A stretch of 64,000 nt of DNA from Pectinophora gossypiella (lineage: Eukaryota; Arthropoda; Insecta; Lepidoptera; Gelechiidae): the NCBI RefSeq assembly GCF_024362695.1, contig NC_065417.1:2659001-2723000 (forward strand), given 5' to 3'. Below the pieces are notes generated by a model. It worked only from the letters and a program-made list of their open reading frames with translations. It did not search any database and had not been told where the DNA came from. The position numbers and the translations under genes are program-made. Of this stretch, positions 1-10,264 are shown piece after piece (the first letter of the stretch is position 1; each line of letters starts with the position of its first letter).

Positions 1-1
1 A

Positions 2-97
2 ACATGCGCACTAAGAAGACCACGTTCTGTGAAAAAGATGGACCACATTAAGGCACGTAAATTTATAAAAGCGTGTATCCAAACAAACAACGAATGA
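2..97 (+). CDS. possible C-terminal end of an unidentified gene
   Basis: A frame open from base 2 runs 31 codons to a TGA at 95-97 and is rich in Lys and Arg, with the motif KKMDHIKARKFIK. Two AATAAA signals follow at 193 and 247, as expected for a 3' UTR. If real it is the last exon of a plus-strand gene convergent with NDUFV2. The frame is short, no family is recognised, and chance is a real alternative. Confidence 0.22.
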   Translation, partial: TCALRRPRSVKKMDHIKARKFIKACIQTNNE

Positions 98-192
98 ATG
101 ATTTTTGTAATTGAGGCGGGAATATTCAAATTGAAATTGAGTATTTGATAATTTGACATGGTGAATGACTCATACTTCTGATACGAGGAAAT

Positions 193-252
193 AATAAAAA
201 TCCCGACCGTCTGATTTACAACCATGTAAGCGTAGTATAATGTATGAATAAA
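193..252 (+). terminator. candidate polyadenylation signals
   Basis: AATAAA occurs at 193-198 and 247-252, the second followed by a T-rich run. They would serve the possible gene end at 2-97; in AT-rich DNA such hexamers are also frequent by chance. Confidence 0.2.
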
Positions 253-1462
253 CTTTTTTTTATTTACTTACATTTCTGTGATTCGTTTCTTCTTCCCAAA
301 TCTGGACATAACTGTATTCTTTATAGTCCCCATCATTGCGTGCGTTTCTACGAATCATCTGTAAATACTTAGTTGAATAGGTACACACATCACACAAGGA
401 CAATAAAATTATGTCCCGCACTTCCAATGAGTCAGTTTTTTATGTTTTATTCATTTATTCAGAGCTAACCAGCCAGTGACAGTCAGTAGTATTGTAAGAA
501 AGATGCTATGGAAATACCTATTATTTATGCATCTACTGATGTACTTATTATTAATGTTGTAAATTATTAATGTTTAGCATACTTAACCATTTTTAGGTAA
601 GTATTTTAATCTACTTAAGTACATAAGGTAATATTCAAACTAAAAATAAATAAAAAAATAATGAGCTATGTAATTATTAAATATCATTTATTATTTCATA
701 CTAAAATAATTATGTAAATTATTCTCGATATTTAAAAAAAAGGTACAAAAATACCTTTTTGAGCCTGTCAGTTAATCAGTTTATTATACGCCATTTTATA
801 AATAATAATCTTTTCATTTCCCCCATAATTAATATAACATCAAAAAATCTTAGTAAATTAATATTTTCTAAAGTAAATCCGCCACTGGCTACTATCAATA
901 TACCTAATTTAATTTCCACACTCAAACAAAAACAAAACAATTGTATTTTAAAGTCAACAAACCTGTTCTAAGTTAAGCACTTTAGCGTTCTATTCTCAAA
1001 TGACATTATAGAATCAATTTGTCCACTATAATTTCACCTAATAGTTGTAAATACATAACCACACTAGAAAATACATGAAGTATTACTGAAATAGCGATAC
1101 ATGCTTATCGAAATAGTGTGAAGTAACCATACACGAAACGAGATAGGCTTATCTTATATTGCTTACGTAAATTTCATACTATTGATAGCCTTGATAGTCG
1201 TACACCTACACTCACACACCACACCTGATTCATACTAATTGGACATTGAATTGAAATAGAAAATGTGAAATATTGTTTTTTAAGTAAAAAGTCAATAAGT
1301 TTTAGTAAAATATAACACATACACAACAACTCATTATGTATATAGCATTATTTGTTAATTAGTCATTTATTTAAAATTGGAATACAAAATGAAATTTTTC
1401 AAATATATCTTGGATCCAGTTTATTTAAAATAAAGTACTTAAATAAATAATTACTATTTGAA
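253..1462. other. AT-rich intergenic stretch, nothing recognised
   Basis: Low-complexity AT-rich sequence between the left edge and the NDUFV2 3' end. The only longer open frame (759-971) is AT-driven, lacks any motif and does not look like a protein. Confidence 0.5.
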
Positions 1463-1572
1463 GTTACGCTGTTATTATCATAATTAAAACACATAATACC
1501 GGGTTCTTACCGTGTTAAAACCCGATTTTAACAAATTTTAATAAAAATAATAACCGCCTCAGGCTTTAACAA
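1463..1572. repeat. MITE-G fragment (ACCGGGTTCTTACC motif)
   Basis: Shares the string ATTAAAACACATAATA followed by CCGGGTTCTTACCG with copies at 20752-20836 and 36544-36650. In the 36.5 kb copy the AAAACAC/GTGTTTT arms are inverted, which suggests a small foldback DNA element. Confidence 0.5.
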
Positions 1573-1608
1573 TAAAAGAAAAATACAAAATTGATCTAAC
1601 ATGATTGA

Positions 1609-1614
1609 TTTATT
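1609..1614 (-). terminator. NDUFV2 polyadenylation signal
   Basis: TTTATT on the plus strand reads AATAAA on the gene strand, 47 bp beyond the TGA at 1661-1663. Position and orientation fit a short 3' UTR. Confidence 0.5.
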
Positions 1615-1660
1615 TAAATAAGACCTATGAAATAAAATTTACAAAATATTCAACATTGTT

Positions 1661-1757
1661 TCATTTGAAGGTGTCTTGCAGTCCGAAGCCCGGGCCGGTG
1701 GGTTCCTCCGTGAGAGACGTTAGGCCTCCGAGGGGCTCCGCCGCGAACCTTCCATTT
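1661..1757 (-). CDS. NDUFV2: NDUFV2 exon 7 (C-terminus, stop)
   Basis: One base plus 31 codons and TGA: NGRFAAEPLGGLTSLTEE, TGPGFGLQDTFK. GPGFG near the C-terminus is typical of animal NDUFV2. Confidence 0.96.
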
Positions 1758-4700
1758 CTGAAAAAAGTATAAATTGTAATATTTAGTAAATTGTTATCAA
1801 CGTTATCAGCCTATACATCGCGGCTTGTGTCGCAGTACGTCGATGTAGGCCTTATATTTACATTATAATTTTATTTAGCATCGCGCCTTGTATTCCAGAA
1901 GGAGTAGGCAGAAGTCAATAGAATATATATTTATATTTCAACTGTTTTAAGACAGTAGTTAAACAAAAACTTTACATAACATAACATAAACTGCCTATAT
2001 ACGTCCCACTGCTGGGCACAGGCCTCCCCTCAATCAACCGGAGGATCAAAAACTTTACAAAAAAGTTTATTACAAAGTTAGTGATTATTTAGAAGATATG
2101 AATGCATGGGATTAACTGTCTGAGAACTGATATCAGGCAGCTAAATTACTCAATTGTATACCAATATTTTATGTTTATTTTTTAAAGAACGTCTAGGGCA
2201 CTGTGCCGAGGTTTTTCTTGCAGCTTCTTTTCCCCGGCTATACAGGTTGTGAGAAGCTGCAGTAGTTTTAGGCGGATGAGACGTTCGTTATGTAAAATTG
2301 ACGATTCGGAGTGTAACTATGTTACCTACCGAATAAAGATATTTTTGAATTTTGAATTTGAATGTACACACAGTCTTCGCCAGCTATAGTATAGGGGGCG
2401 AGCCTATTGCCTGTCTTCTAGTTTGGCCATAGAGCAACACGGGCCTTCTCTTTGAGTTTGGCGAATGTGTTTAAAATTGCAAACCGTACTTATTTTGTTC
2501 ATCATCATCATCTCCCTAGCATTATCCCGTTTTTCACAGGGTCCGCTTACCTAACCTGAAGATTTGACAGGACCGGTTTTTTACAGAAGCGACTGCCGGA
2601 AAATCAGCCCAATACAGGTTAGGTCACTCGCGAAGGGAAAATGAGCCCAATTCAGTTTAGGTCACATACCTCCGAAAATGAATTTCTCGGGAATGTGGAA
2701 CCGTACTTATTTTATTATAAGATAAAAAAATAACTGGGCACAAATCCTAGAAACCATGTGATATTGATTATGTATGAAAAAATTACATAAACAATGACAA
2801 TGATAACAAAAGATGACAATGATAGTCATGAATCGTCTGAAGCAGACACATGAGGCCTATGATGAACTCAACTCAGACGGTATAACTATAATAACTGTAC
2901 GCGCTCGGTCTGCGATTGTTGAAGTTAAGCAACTTTCGCAAAGGCCGGTCATAGGATGGGTGACCACAAAAAAAAAGTTTTCATCTTGAGCTCCTCCGTG
3001 CTTCGGAAGGCACGTTAAGCCGTTGGTCCCGGCTGCATTAGCAGTCGTTAATAACCATCAATCCGCACTGGGCCCGCGTGATGGTTTAAGGCCCGATCTC
3101 CCTATCCATCCATAGGGAAGGCCCGTGCCCCAGCAGTGGGGACGTTAATGGGCTGATGATGATGAACTGTACCTTGGTCCTGGTTTGGGTTTCTCGTCCC
3201 TCTTTAGCTTGTCAATGATCTCCTTTGTGTCTTCAACTGTGAGATCTTCCTGAAAATCGATAAAAAACCTTTTATAATATTTGTCGAGATTTTTATTTTG
3301 CGAACGTAATGTTTTGCGAATGTAATATTTTGAGAATATAATATTATGAGAACGAAGGCTAATTGAGTTGCATTTAGGGAATGCAATCCCGAGATCTCAT
3401 CAATACCCCCTCCGGTTGATTGAGGGGAGGCCTGTGCCCAGCAGTGGGACGTATATAGGCAGTTTATTTTCTTTCAAAAAATATTTTGTTTTAATTAACC
3501 TCACTATCACAAACAAGCAGTTTTCATCTTTTTCAGCCATCCTAACTTTACATTTTTTATGAACTAGACGAGATCCCGACAATTTCGCCCGACAATAACG
3601 ACCCATAGTTTGGGAAACCCTGAGTGGGACAATACAGGCTAAAATAATGAGGTTGGATGTAAAATGGCCAAGAATTTTTAACACTTTCGACGGTTTTAAG
3701 ACTTCCTTAATAATTCTTTAGGCGTGAGGCGCATAGTTGAAAATTAACATAGTTGCTTAAAACTGCTTAGCAAAGTAAATAGTTGTTCGAAAGATAAAAT
3801 AAATACTCACGTAATAGTCATCGTTTACTTGAATCATGGGCGCGTTGACGCAGGCTCCAAGACACTCCACCTGAAAAAAGTAAATCATATTACGAATTTT
3901 GTTGTTGACAATGAGTCATCATCATCATCAGCCCATTAAAGTCCCTACTGCTGGGGCACGGGCCTTCCCTATGGATGGATAGGGAGATCGGGCCTTAAAC
4001 CATCACGCGGGCCCAGTGCGGATTGATGGTTATTAACGACTGCTAATGCAGCCGGGACCAACGGCTTAACTTGCCTTCCGAAACACGGAGGAGCTCGAGA
4101 TGAAAACTATTTTTTGTGGTCACCCATGCTATGACCGGCCTTTGCGAAAGTTGCTTAACTTCAACAGTCGCACACCGAGCTCCTCAATGAGTCACCCAGC
4201 GTCAATTAACTATGGTGAGTCTTGCGTGTGAGCGGTGGCGCGACGTCGCATCTGTCAATTATTTGTACAGTTCACAATTATAATTACCTACTGTATATGC
4301 CTTGATATGTACTATGTACATATGCTCACAACTATACAGGGTGTTAGTGACATCGTAACGAATGCTGAGGGGTATGAATCAAACCATGATTTCAAGTGGA
4401 GTTTGTGAGTTAATATCAAGTGGAATTTTCCGTCGCAAAATTCACGATTTTTTTTTAGTAGGTTTAAAGGTTATCCTGTGAATGGCCATTAAAACACAAA
4501 CCTCAGAGATGGAGAATTTCCCGCAGGGGCTGGTGCCCCCGACCTCGCAGTTGGTTTCCTTCTTGATGGTGTTCAGGACGGCATCAGAGTTGCGCAGCCA
4601 GCACGGAGTGGTCGTGCACACCATTATGTGGTGCTTGCCTACTGGTTTCCTGGAAGAGCAACAATAAAAATAGACTTTATTTTCTTCTAATAATGGTTAG

Positions 4701-6616
4701 GGCAATCAATTTTGATTATACACGTACATTAGCCAAGTTCAGAAAGAAAGAAGTGTGATCTACGAAATGCGACCAACAAAATATTTTAGAATAAATGGAC
4801 GCACATAACGCGACCATTCTATGTATAGTAACCTTTTACTCTATTCTTGAGAGCGTATTTTGAAAACTAAACTTCTTTACTAAAATATCATGAGGACACA
4901 CACACCGATGACACACCTCTTAAATATTTCATTTAATTTATTCCACAAAATAAATTAACATCAAAATTTTGTAGTTGGAAATGCCAGTAAGGGAATAAAG
5001 GCAAATATTGAGAGTTATTGAGGACAGAAGTAGCAAGATGACACAACGAATTTATTAAAAACATCGTAGAAGGGAAGCTACAAGGAAAGAGAGGAAGGGG
5101 AAGACCATGAAAAGCTTAAATAGAACAGATTAAAGATAAGGTGAACATAGTGTATTATAAGAAAGTGACAAAATTGACCTTAGATAGACAAAAATGTGAT
5201 GAATAAAATAACTATAACAACTGTCAATAATAAATGGATTAAAAAATAAACCCCAAAATTTCTGTAGTGTGAAAGTGAAAGGAAGAATAGTAGAAGTAGG
5301 TTGACACAAACAGTATTATGATTTATACACAGTTAATATCAACAATTTAAAGAGCCTTAAAGACATGAGACCGAATGCCATTTTACAATCTAAATCCATT
5401 GTTTAAGTATTGCATCTAGAAATCTCGGTCGGAATGTAACCATTATTAGCTCACTTGGTGGGTAATATGTGTTTCACATTAAGTTCTAGTGAACTAGGAA
5501 AATATCCATTAATAAAATATAAGAGATATTTGTTATAAAAATATACATCCATGTCAGTATAATAAAAAATATTGATAGACAAAATCATTGCTATTACAAT
5601 ATAGCTAATACTAACCTAATAAACATAGTGTAGAATGTAGCGACTTCGTAAACTCTCATACGTGGTACATTGATGATCTCTGCCACCTTATGCATGGCAG
5701 AGATGGGAAGCCAGCCTCCATTCTGACGCTGAGCTAGATCCAACAGCGGGATCATAGCCGAGCGCTTGTGGCCTTCTGGATATAACTCTAGCAGAGCATC
5801 AACTCGCTGAAATAGTATGGTAGGAAAATTTTACAATCAAAATTTTTTTGTTGAACGAGCACACACACTATCTATTTACTTTTTATTGTTTATAGCTGCA
5901 CTGTTTAAAAATTAAATTAATTACAATATAATTCTAAATAAGTTTTCTTCAAGCAATAAAACGCTGGATTGTAATTCAATGAAAAGTACCTTTCTCAAAC
6001 TAAGTAGGCAGACATTGTTTTTACTATCATTAAATATAGTTTTATACAATAAATTATTATAAAATTTACATAATATTATTGTACCTCAAGTCACGTCACA
6101 TCTATATTAGACAAAATACTATTCTTTATTCTATGACAATACAGAATGTTTTAAAAGACCAATTGCCATAGGTACTTTAAATTAAACTCAGGGCAGAATA
6201 CACCATGTTTTCCATGCAATGTTCTTAAATTCAAAACTATTTCAAGTTAGGGTGATTAAATAAAGTAAAAAATAAATACGTCAATAGAAGTAAAAAGTCA
6301 TAACAATTGAAGGTTAACCAACCTTTTTATTCTCCGGCGTAAATTCAAAAGGAATGCTAGAATTGTCCTCAGGGGTGTCTCTGTGAACGAAGAGGGCATC
6401 AGACTGCAACCTTGAGCTGGTCTGCAGAGCCCTCGACGACACACGCCACTGAAAACAAACATTTTACACTTTTATCATCACGGTGGCCGAAACTAACAAC
6501 TGTCATGTCGATATTATATAACGCGATTGTTTACACAAATAATGAATTTCACACATCAAAACTCGACTGGATGTACCTACCAGACCCTGAACTCCAGTCC
6601 TCAGGCTGGATAACAT
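1661..6616 (-). CDS. NDUFV2: NADH dehydrogenase (ubiquinone) flavoprotein 2, mitochondrial (complex I 24 kDa subunit)
   Basis: Seven coding exons, in gene order 6581-6616, 6323-6448, 5616-5806, 4502-4649, 3811-3870, 3173-3249 and 1661-1757, join in frame to 244 residues, the usual length for this family. Residues 1-30 are a Ser/Arg/Leu-rich mitochondrial presequence starting MLSSLRTGVQGL. The mature part carries ALFVHRDTPE, LDLAQRQ, GWLPISAMHKVAE, RVYEVATFYTMF, KPVGKHH and the four ligands of the N1a 2Fe-2S cluster: Cys129 and Cys134 in VCTTTPC, Cys170 and Cys174 in ECLGAC, spaced Cx4C-x35-Cx3C as in the family. The protein sits next to NDUFV1 in the NADH-oxidising arm of complex I in the mitochondrial matrix. 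All introns are GT-AG; several hold SINE, LINE or MITE pieces. Exon 3 reads QNGGW where I recall a single Gly in vertebrate proteins; this keeps frame and is probably ordinary variation. No inactivating change is seen. Confidence 0.97.
1987..2044 (-). repeat. SINE-B 3' fragment
   Basis: Carries the SINE-B tail ACGTCCCACTGCTGGGCACAG and GGCCTCCCCTCAATCAACCG on the minus orientation, within NDUFV2 intron 6. Confidence 0.75.
2180..2362 (+). mobile_element. LINE 3' end with TTGAATTT-type tail
   Basis: Contains GTGCCGAGGTTTTTCTTGC and ends AATAAAGATATTTTTGAATTTTGAATTTG, a tail type I know from lepidopteran non-LTR elements. It is truncated and non-coding, in NDUFV2 intron 6. Confidence 0.55.
2373..2780 (-). 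repeat. SINE-F-like copy split by other sequence
   Basis: CGCCAGCTATAGTATAGGGGG at 2379 and CTGGGCACAAATCCTAGAAAC near 2734 match the two halves of the repeat at 34843-35035, with about 300 bp, including SINE-D, between them. Confidence 0.45.
2503..2702 (-). mobile_element. SINE-D, 3' half
   Basis: Begins with the CATCATCATC tail and continues through CGTTTTTCACAGGGTCCGCTTAC, CTAACCTGAAGATTTGACAGG and ACAGGTTAGGTCA, matching the full copy at 22793-23145 in the opposite orientation. The tRNA-like head is missing. It lies in NDUFV2 intron 6. Confidence 0.75.
2901..3164 (+). mobile_element. SINE-C copy 1, inserted at the NDUFV2 exon 6 donor
   Basis: From GCGCTCGGTCTGCGATTG to a GATGATGATGA tail, matching 42407-42668. 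It lacks the first ~25 bases of the tRNA-like head. Flanks are identical 8-mers AACTGTAC (2893-2900 and 3165-3172); the right copy contains the exon 6 splice donor. Orientation is antisense to NDUFV2. Confidence 0.9.
3173..3249 (-). CDS. NDUFV2: NDUFV2 exon 6 (donor lies in a SINE target duplication)
   Basis: 25 codons plus two bases, EDLTVEDTKEIIDKLKRDEK then PKPGP; donor GTACAG at 3172-3167. The donor dinucleotide is part of the AACTGTAC target duplication of the SINE at 2901-3164. Confidence 0.95.
3404..3464 (+). repeat. SINE-B 3' fragment
   Basis: CCCCCTCCGGTTGATTGAGG and CAGCAGTGGGACGTATATAG, the SINE-B tail, in NDUFV2 intron 5. Confidence 0.8.
3811..3870 (-). CDS. NDUFV2: NDUFV2 exon 5 (second two cluster cysteines)
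   Basis: 20 codons, VECLGACVNAPMIQVNDDYY, with a textbook GTGAGT donor. Cys170 and Cys174 complete the cluster site. The exon and exon 6 lie between two inverted SINE-C copies. Confidence 0.97.
3919..4185 (-). mobile_element. SINE-C copy 2 (inverted relative to copy 1)
   Basis: Reads CATCATCATCAGCCCATTAA at its tail end and CCGAGCTC at its head end. Flanked by a 9-bp duplication AATGAGTCA (3910-3918 and 4186-4194). It lies in NDUFV2 intron 4, sense to the gene, and is nearly identical along its length to the inverted copy at 2901-3164. Confidence 0.9.
4337..4441. repeat. MITE-2 partial copy
   Basis: Starts CAGGGTGTTAGTGACATCGT after a TA and continues to CAAGTGGAATTTTCCGTCGCA, the first arm of the foldback element seen complete at 48919-49406. 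In NDUFV2 intron 4. Confidence 0.7.
4502..4649 (-). CDS. NDUFV2: NDUFV2 exon 4 (first two cluster cysteines)
   Basis: One base plus 49 codons, KPVGKHHIMVCTTTPCWLRN to KFSISE; donor GTTTGT. Cys129 and Cys134 are the first pair of 2Fe-2S ligands of the thioredoxin-like domain. Confidence 0.97.
4960..5215 (+). mobile_element. degenerate LINE reverse-transcriptase C-terminus (LINE-K)
   Basis: Frame-broken translation retains pieces such as KERKGK and DRQK resembling the relic at 29190-29345 and the minus copies at 33850-34330. Full-length relatives have a GKRGRGRP stretch followed by YI.QI. It is a 5'-truncated pseudogene in NDUFV2 intron 3. Confidence 0.5.
5366..5432. repeat. ~70-bp mini-element with short inverted ends
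   Basis: GACCGA near the start and TCGGTC near the end flank a centre (AATCTAAATCCATTGTTTAA, then ATCTAGAAATC) that aligns along its length with the nested insert at 54181-54253. In NDUFV2 intron 3. Confidence 0.5.
5616..5806 (-). CDS. NDUFV2: NDUFV2 exon 3
   Basis: 63 codons plus two bases, starting RVDALLELYPEG and ending FYTMFI; donor GTTAGT. It holds the helical N-terminal domain of the 24-kDa family (LLDLAQRQ, LPISAMHKVAEII, MRVYEVATF). Confidence 0.97.
6323..6448 (-). CDS. NDUFV2: NDUFV2 exon 2
   Basis: 42 codons after a TTTTCAG acceptor, starting WRVSSRALQ and containing ALFVHRDTPEDN and FEFTPENKK; donor GTTGGT. It covers the end of the presequence and the start of the mature protein. 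Confidence 0.95.
6581..6616 (-). CDS. NDUFV2: NDUFV2 exon 1 (start codon, presequence)
   Basis: ATG at 6616-6614 opens 12 codons, MLSSLRTGVQGL, then a GTAGGT donor at 6580. The next exon follows after only 132 bp, in phase 0. This start was chosen because it gives a typical amphipathic mitochondrial presequence and a consensus donor; no other ATG nearby connects in frame. Confidence 0.85.
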
Positions 6617-8480
6617 GGCTATTTAATTAAATTTTAGATTATTTTATAAAATTTATTGCGAAACACTGTCCGCGAATAGGCTAGGGATTGCGACTAACTT
6701 CACACGATTAAAATATTACGTTTTTTTTTGACAGTTCTAGCCACGTTACATTGTATAAGAATGAATAAGGCAATGAAAGTTCTAATGCGCTATCTTGCTT
6801 GCTCGTATAACAATGAACATGTTTTGTGTATAAAAATGTATTTTTGTTCAGAATTCATGAAAATAAAGAATCTCTCGAAGGATTTTATTATTTGTATGTT
6901 AATAAGGTACATGAAAAGTATGTTAATGAGCATAAAATGGGTAGATTTTGTCAATAAACATATCACAGCTGTTTTCCTAGTAACATTTTTTTATCTATGT
7001 TATTAGTCATTGCTAACTTCAAGTTATTCATAATAGTGGTGGGAAAATTCAAAATTGTTTTATCATTTTATAATAAATATATTATTATCTTTATTTCAGT
7101 TAATTGTGTGTTCACATAATTAAAGGTATTAATTAAATATAAATTAAACTAATACCTTTTAGCCATGTAACTGGCCTAAAGTCATCAAAAAATATTAGTA
7201 ATAGCCATTATAGTAATTAAAAAGAATGATTTTTATTTTTTTCTTAATTTAAAGGCTATTTCAATACTTTTTCATACATTATGGCCAATCATTTGCAAAA
7301 TAGTCATTCACTCCATATAATATATTTATGAATAATTTGCTTATTTTTCATTTAGAAATGAAACCAAAAGTTATGAATAAAAATTGCTTGTAATAATTAT
7401 AAATTCACAGCACTGAAGTGAAAGCATTGAAACTGAACTTAGCTAGATGTAATTTCGTTTATAAGCTGAACGTAGATAGTCCTGTGCATTTCGTGTAAAA
7501 GAAGTAAAGCAAATAGAGCAAAAATGGCGCGATCGGCAAAACAGCGGCCCGTTGTTATGGCAACTGCTGCATTTCAAACAGTTTGTTTGGTTTTTAATTA
7601 CTTTCGGCTGAGCGCGCTATGGTATTCTAAACCGACAGCTTTTTAGGACACAAATTAAAATTCTTCTGTATGGTTCAGTTTTGTACTGCACGAGAAGCGC
7701 TTAAAGGATTTTGTGTTTGGTTGGTTTACGGTTGTATATAAGATGATTATCATTATTTTCATAGATATATTATGTAATGTAAATATAATCTTAATAGACA
7801 CAAAAAATTAATGAAAAAGTCAAATCCGTGTCTGTTTGGCGGGGTAATTCAATTCAATTCTTGATGAATGGCTTCTGTGTGGTCATATGGCGGGGTATGG
7901 AGCACAATTATAATTTTTGTGACGTCCCGCGGTAAGGGACCTATTCTGTAGCTTAGGTACCTACTTAGAGGAAATGTGATTTCAATTAACTCAATGTAGT
8001 TATAAATATTGGCTACATCCATAGCTTATAGCGTCCTAGATCTAGAGTCTAAGTGCAACGATTCCTAATATGGGTTCCGCATAACCTAAGCCTTCCTAGC
8101 TAGGAATAGAAAAGTCACCAGGGTTCCGCGAAGTTGCTTATTTTTGGTTATATAGGTAATTCTGGATTTTACCATAATACGTTCCTGGTACAACACCTGG
8201 TTCCAGACTCTGACGAGTAGGAGAATGAATAACACCAAGCTGACAACATTCCAACTAGGTACCGAAGGCTTCTCATGCAGAGTGAATTTGCCGCTCCAGA
8301 ATTGGCTTGCACAGCCATGAAAAAGCTCATGACTCGACAATGATAGTCATCATGAATCGTCTGAAACAGACGTTTAGCCTATTGATGATGATGATAGGTA
8401 TAATTAATTACGGGGTCTCTTATTAGTACTTGATCATTTGATGAGGAGTTCCATGAAATAAAAGTACGTATTTGAAGTTT
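6617..8480. other. NDUFV2 upstream sequence, no gene recognised
   Basis: The NDUFV2 5' UTR and promoter should lie just above 6616; GC-richer sequence with TTCGCGGACAGTGTTTCGC on the gene strand (about 6657-6680) is the likeliest core, but no TATA box is clear. At 7524 a 39-codon plus-strand ORF starts MARSAKQRPVVMATAAFQ in the GC-richest part; it is too short to call. The frame at 6728-7006 is AT-driven. Confidence 0.4.
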
Positions 8481-8851
8481 GGCACCCCTAGAGTTACACA
8501 GACACACCATCTAATTTTATTTAAAGTTATACCTGTCATTTTCTTATCTACCGAAAAAGAAAGATACGGGTAATCGATAGGCATAAAATTTATGGAACAC
8601 ACGTCAATTTTAGGCAAAAATTGAAAAGCTCCCAAATCTTTATATTGGCCAATAACCCGACAGAATTAAGTTGACAGCACACGCGAACCGTGTTGCATCA
8701 GCGAGATGCATTCTTGATTCGCTCGGGTTTTCATTCATTTTAAAATTAACAGTTGTCAATCTCCCGTCCCTTTCCTTTTTGTCAGATAAGAAAATGACGA
8801 GTATAATTTAAAATAAAATTATGAGGTGTGTCTGCAGGAATCGGGGCCATT
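8481..8851. repeat. MITE-37 copy with inverted ends
   Basis: Right end GCAGGAATCGGGGCCATTG is the inverse of the left end of the copy at 37879-38189 (GGCCCCGATTCCTGCAGACAC). The inside shows inverted TTATCTACCGAAAAAGAAAG and CTTTCCTTTTTGTCAGATAA. The left end is diverged. Confidence 0.65.
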
Positions 8852-9107
8852 GTATGATTTGTTGTCTACAAATAAATATCTTATGAGAGTCGGTAGTCGT
8901 CCCTATTTATCTGGCTAAATAGCGAACTTATTGTATTGAAATCTACAATAGATACCTAAGTCACGTGAAAGAAAATTTATTATAACTTTACACGACGCAT
9001 CAAGTTACGTTAGTTTAGTTAGTTAAGTTAGTTTAGTTTTACTTTTAGGTATTTATTTTTTGTTGCACCATCCCGCATCCGAGTTCTTTGTAAATGTTTG
9101 TTTCCTT

Positions 9108-9228
9108 TTGGTGGTTGCCTGGAAGAAATTTCTCTAGAGCAATAAGGCCGCCCAAATTGTCCTGTATTCATGTGTTATGTCTGATTGTTGAAATTTTAGT
9201 TCTGTGCAATAAAGTATATTTGATTTGA
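9108..9228 (+). mobile_element. LINE-Z 3' UTR
   Basis: GGTTGCCTGGAAGAAATTTC, a small hairpin, AATAAGGCCGCC, and the end TGTGCAATAAAGTATATTTG: the recurrent LINE tail of this window (also at 24208, 43346, 43449, 48764 and minus copies at 41252, 41966, 45537). I recognise it as a CR1-like lepidopteran LINE tail, but the clade is not certain. Confidence 0.7.
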
Positions 9229-9344
9229 TCAAGACTTTTAGCAGATCGTCCATTATGACCAGTGATGTGCCGTTATCGGGAATATTCCCACTATGGGAAT
9301 GTACCTGGCAGTAAAAAGGCGCAATAGTTACTAAAAGAGCGTTA

Positions 9345-9366
9345 CCTAACCTAACCTAACCTAACC
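9345..9366 (+). repeat. short interstitial (CCTAA)4 telomere-type repeat
   Basis: Four perfect CCTAA units plus CC. This is the complement of the insect telomere unit TTAGG. Confidence 0.7.
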
Positions 9367-9654
9367 TTTAGGCAGATAAGAGAAGAGTTTTTCAACAGGA
9401 ACGTTCCCACTTTTGTAATATTCGCTGGAACGGTACTTGATTCTGAACCCCAACCTACATAACCTACGTTATACAATATACAACTGTGTATACCGTTTTC
9501 CTACTAAACTGATATATTTTTTGTCAGCCATTTTGTAAAAACGAGCGTCACGCTGTTCATTGCCGCAGAAATTAGTTAACGGGACTAGGTGCCATTGATA
9601 ACGAGTTAGGGAGACGGTACAATTGTTAAATACTGTTTCGAGAAAAGTGCATAC

Positions 9655-9770
9655 TTACCATAGAATAATGAATAATACTACGTATCGAACGGCAACTCTC
9701 CGCTCCCCACCAGCGGCTGAGCTAGGTTTACCTCACCCCCTCTCGGTCTTACTTTAGTCTTCAACCGTAT
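9655..9770. repeat. repeat with inverted copy at 16798-16905
   Basis: GGCAACTCTCCGCTCCCCACCAGC and CTCGGTCTTACTTTAGTCTT read inverted at 16798-16905. Family not recognised. Confidence 0.6.
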
Positions 9771-9865
9771 GGCGTCAGACGTGCGTGCGTGTGACACAGA
9801 TGCGCGTGTACGATAACGTCAATGTGTAGTGTTTGTGTACCTAATACGAGCTTCATAAGTTCGCG

Positions 9866-9966
9866 CCTTTACTCGGGTGACAGACATCAGCGCTCGCCAT
9901 TTGTCCGGCCAAGTAGTTAATGCTATATGCAGCAAATTTAGAATAAGTCACGTCATAAAAAAACCT
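9866..9966 (+). repeat. R-element 3' fragment plus MITE-9 scrap
   Basis: AGCGCTCGCCATTTGTCCGG to AATAAGTCACGTCATAAAAAAA is the R-element 3' end, diverged. A MITE-9 end (GCTAGTTTCCAACTAGTCAA) follows at about 9971. Confidence 0.65.
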
Positions 9967-10264
9967 ATCAAGCTAGTTTCCAACTAGTCAAATCAGTTAC
10001 TTTTGATTATGCGTTCAAATACGATATTACTACCGAATTATTGTCTTAAAAATATCTTTACCCTAGGATAATACCCATTTCCCGTAGGGGGAGTCAGAGA
10101 CAAAGGAATTCCACTTACCCTGACACCACTTTCGCTTCTTCCACTCTCATCAGCTCATCATTTCGCCTGTTTAAAGTACTCTTGACGATGCGATGGGCCG
10201 ATCACTTAATAACAGAATTTGCGATATATCCATCTGACTTCGTATCAAAAGTAGTCGCAACTTC

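Noticed and set aside
3400..3684. 94-codon minus-strand frame within NDUFV2 intron 5
   Set aside because: Starts outside any exon, includes a SINE-B tail, and has no family features.
5616..5806. Extra Gly in QNGGW as an assembly error in NDUFV2
   Set aside because: The codon keeps frame and the flanking residues are fully conserved; ordinary variation is simpler.
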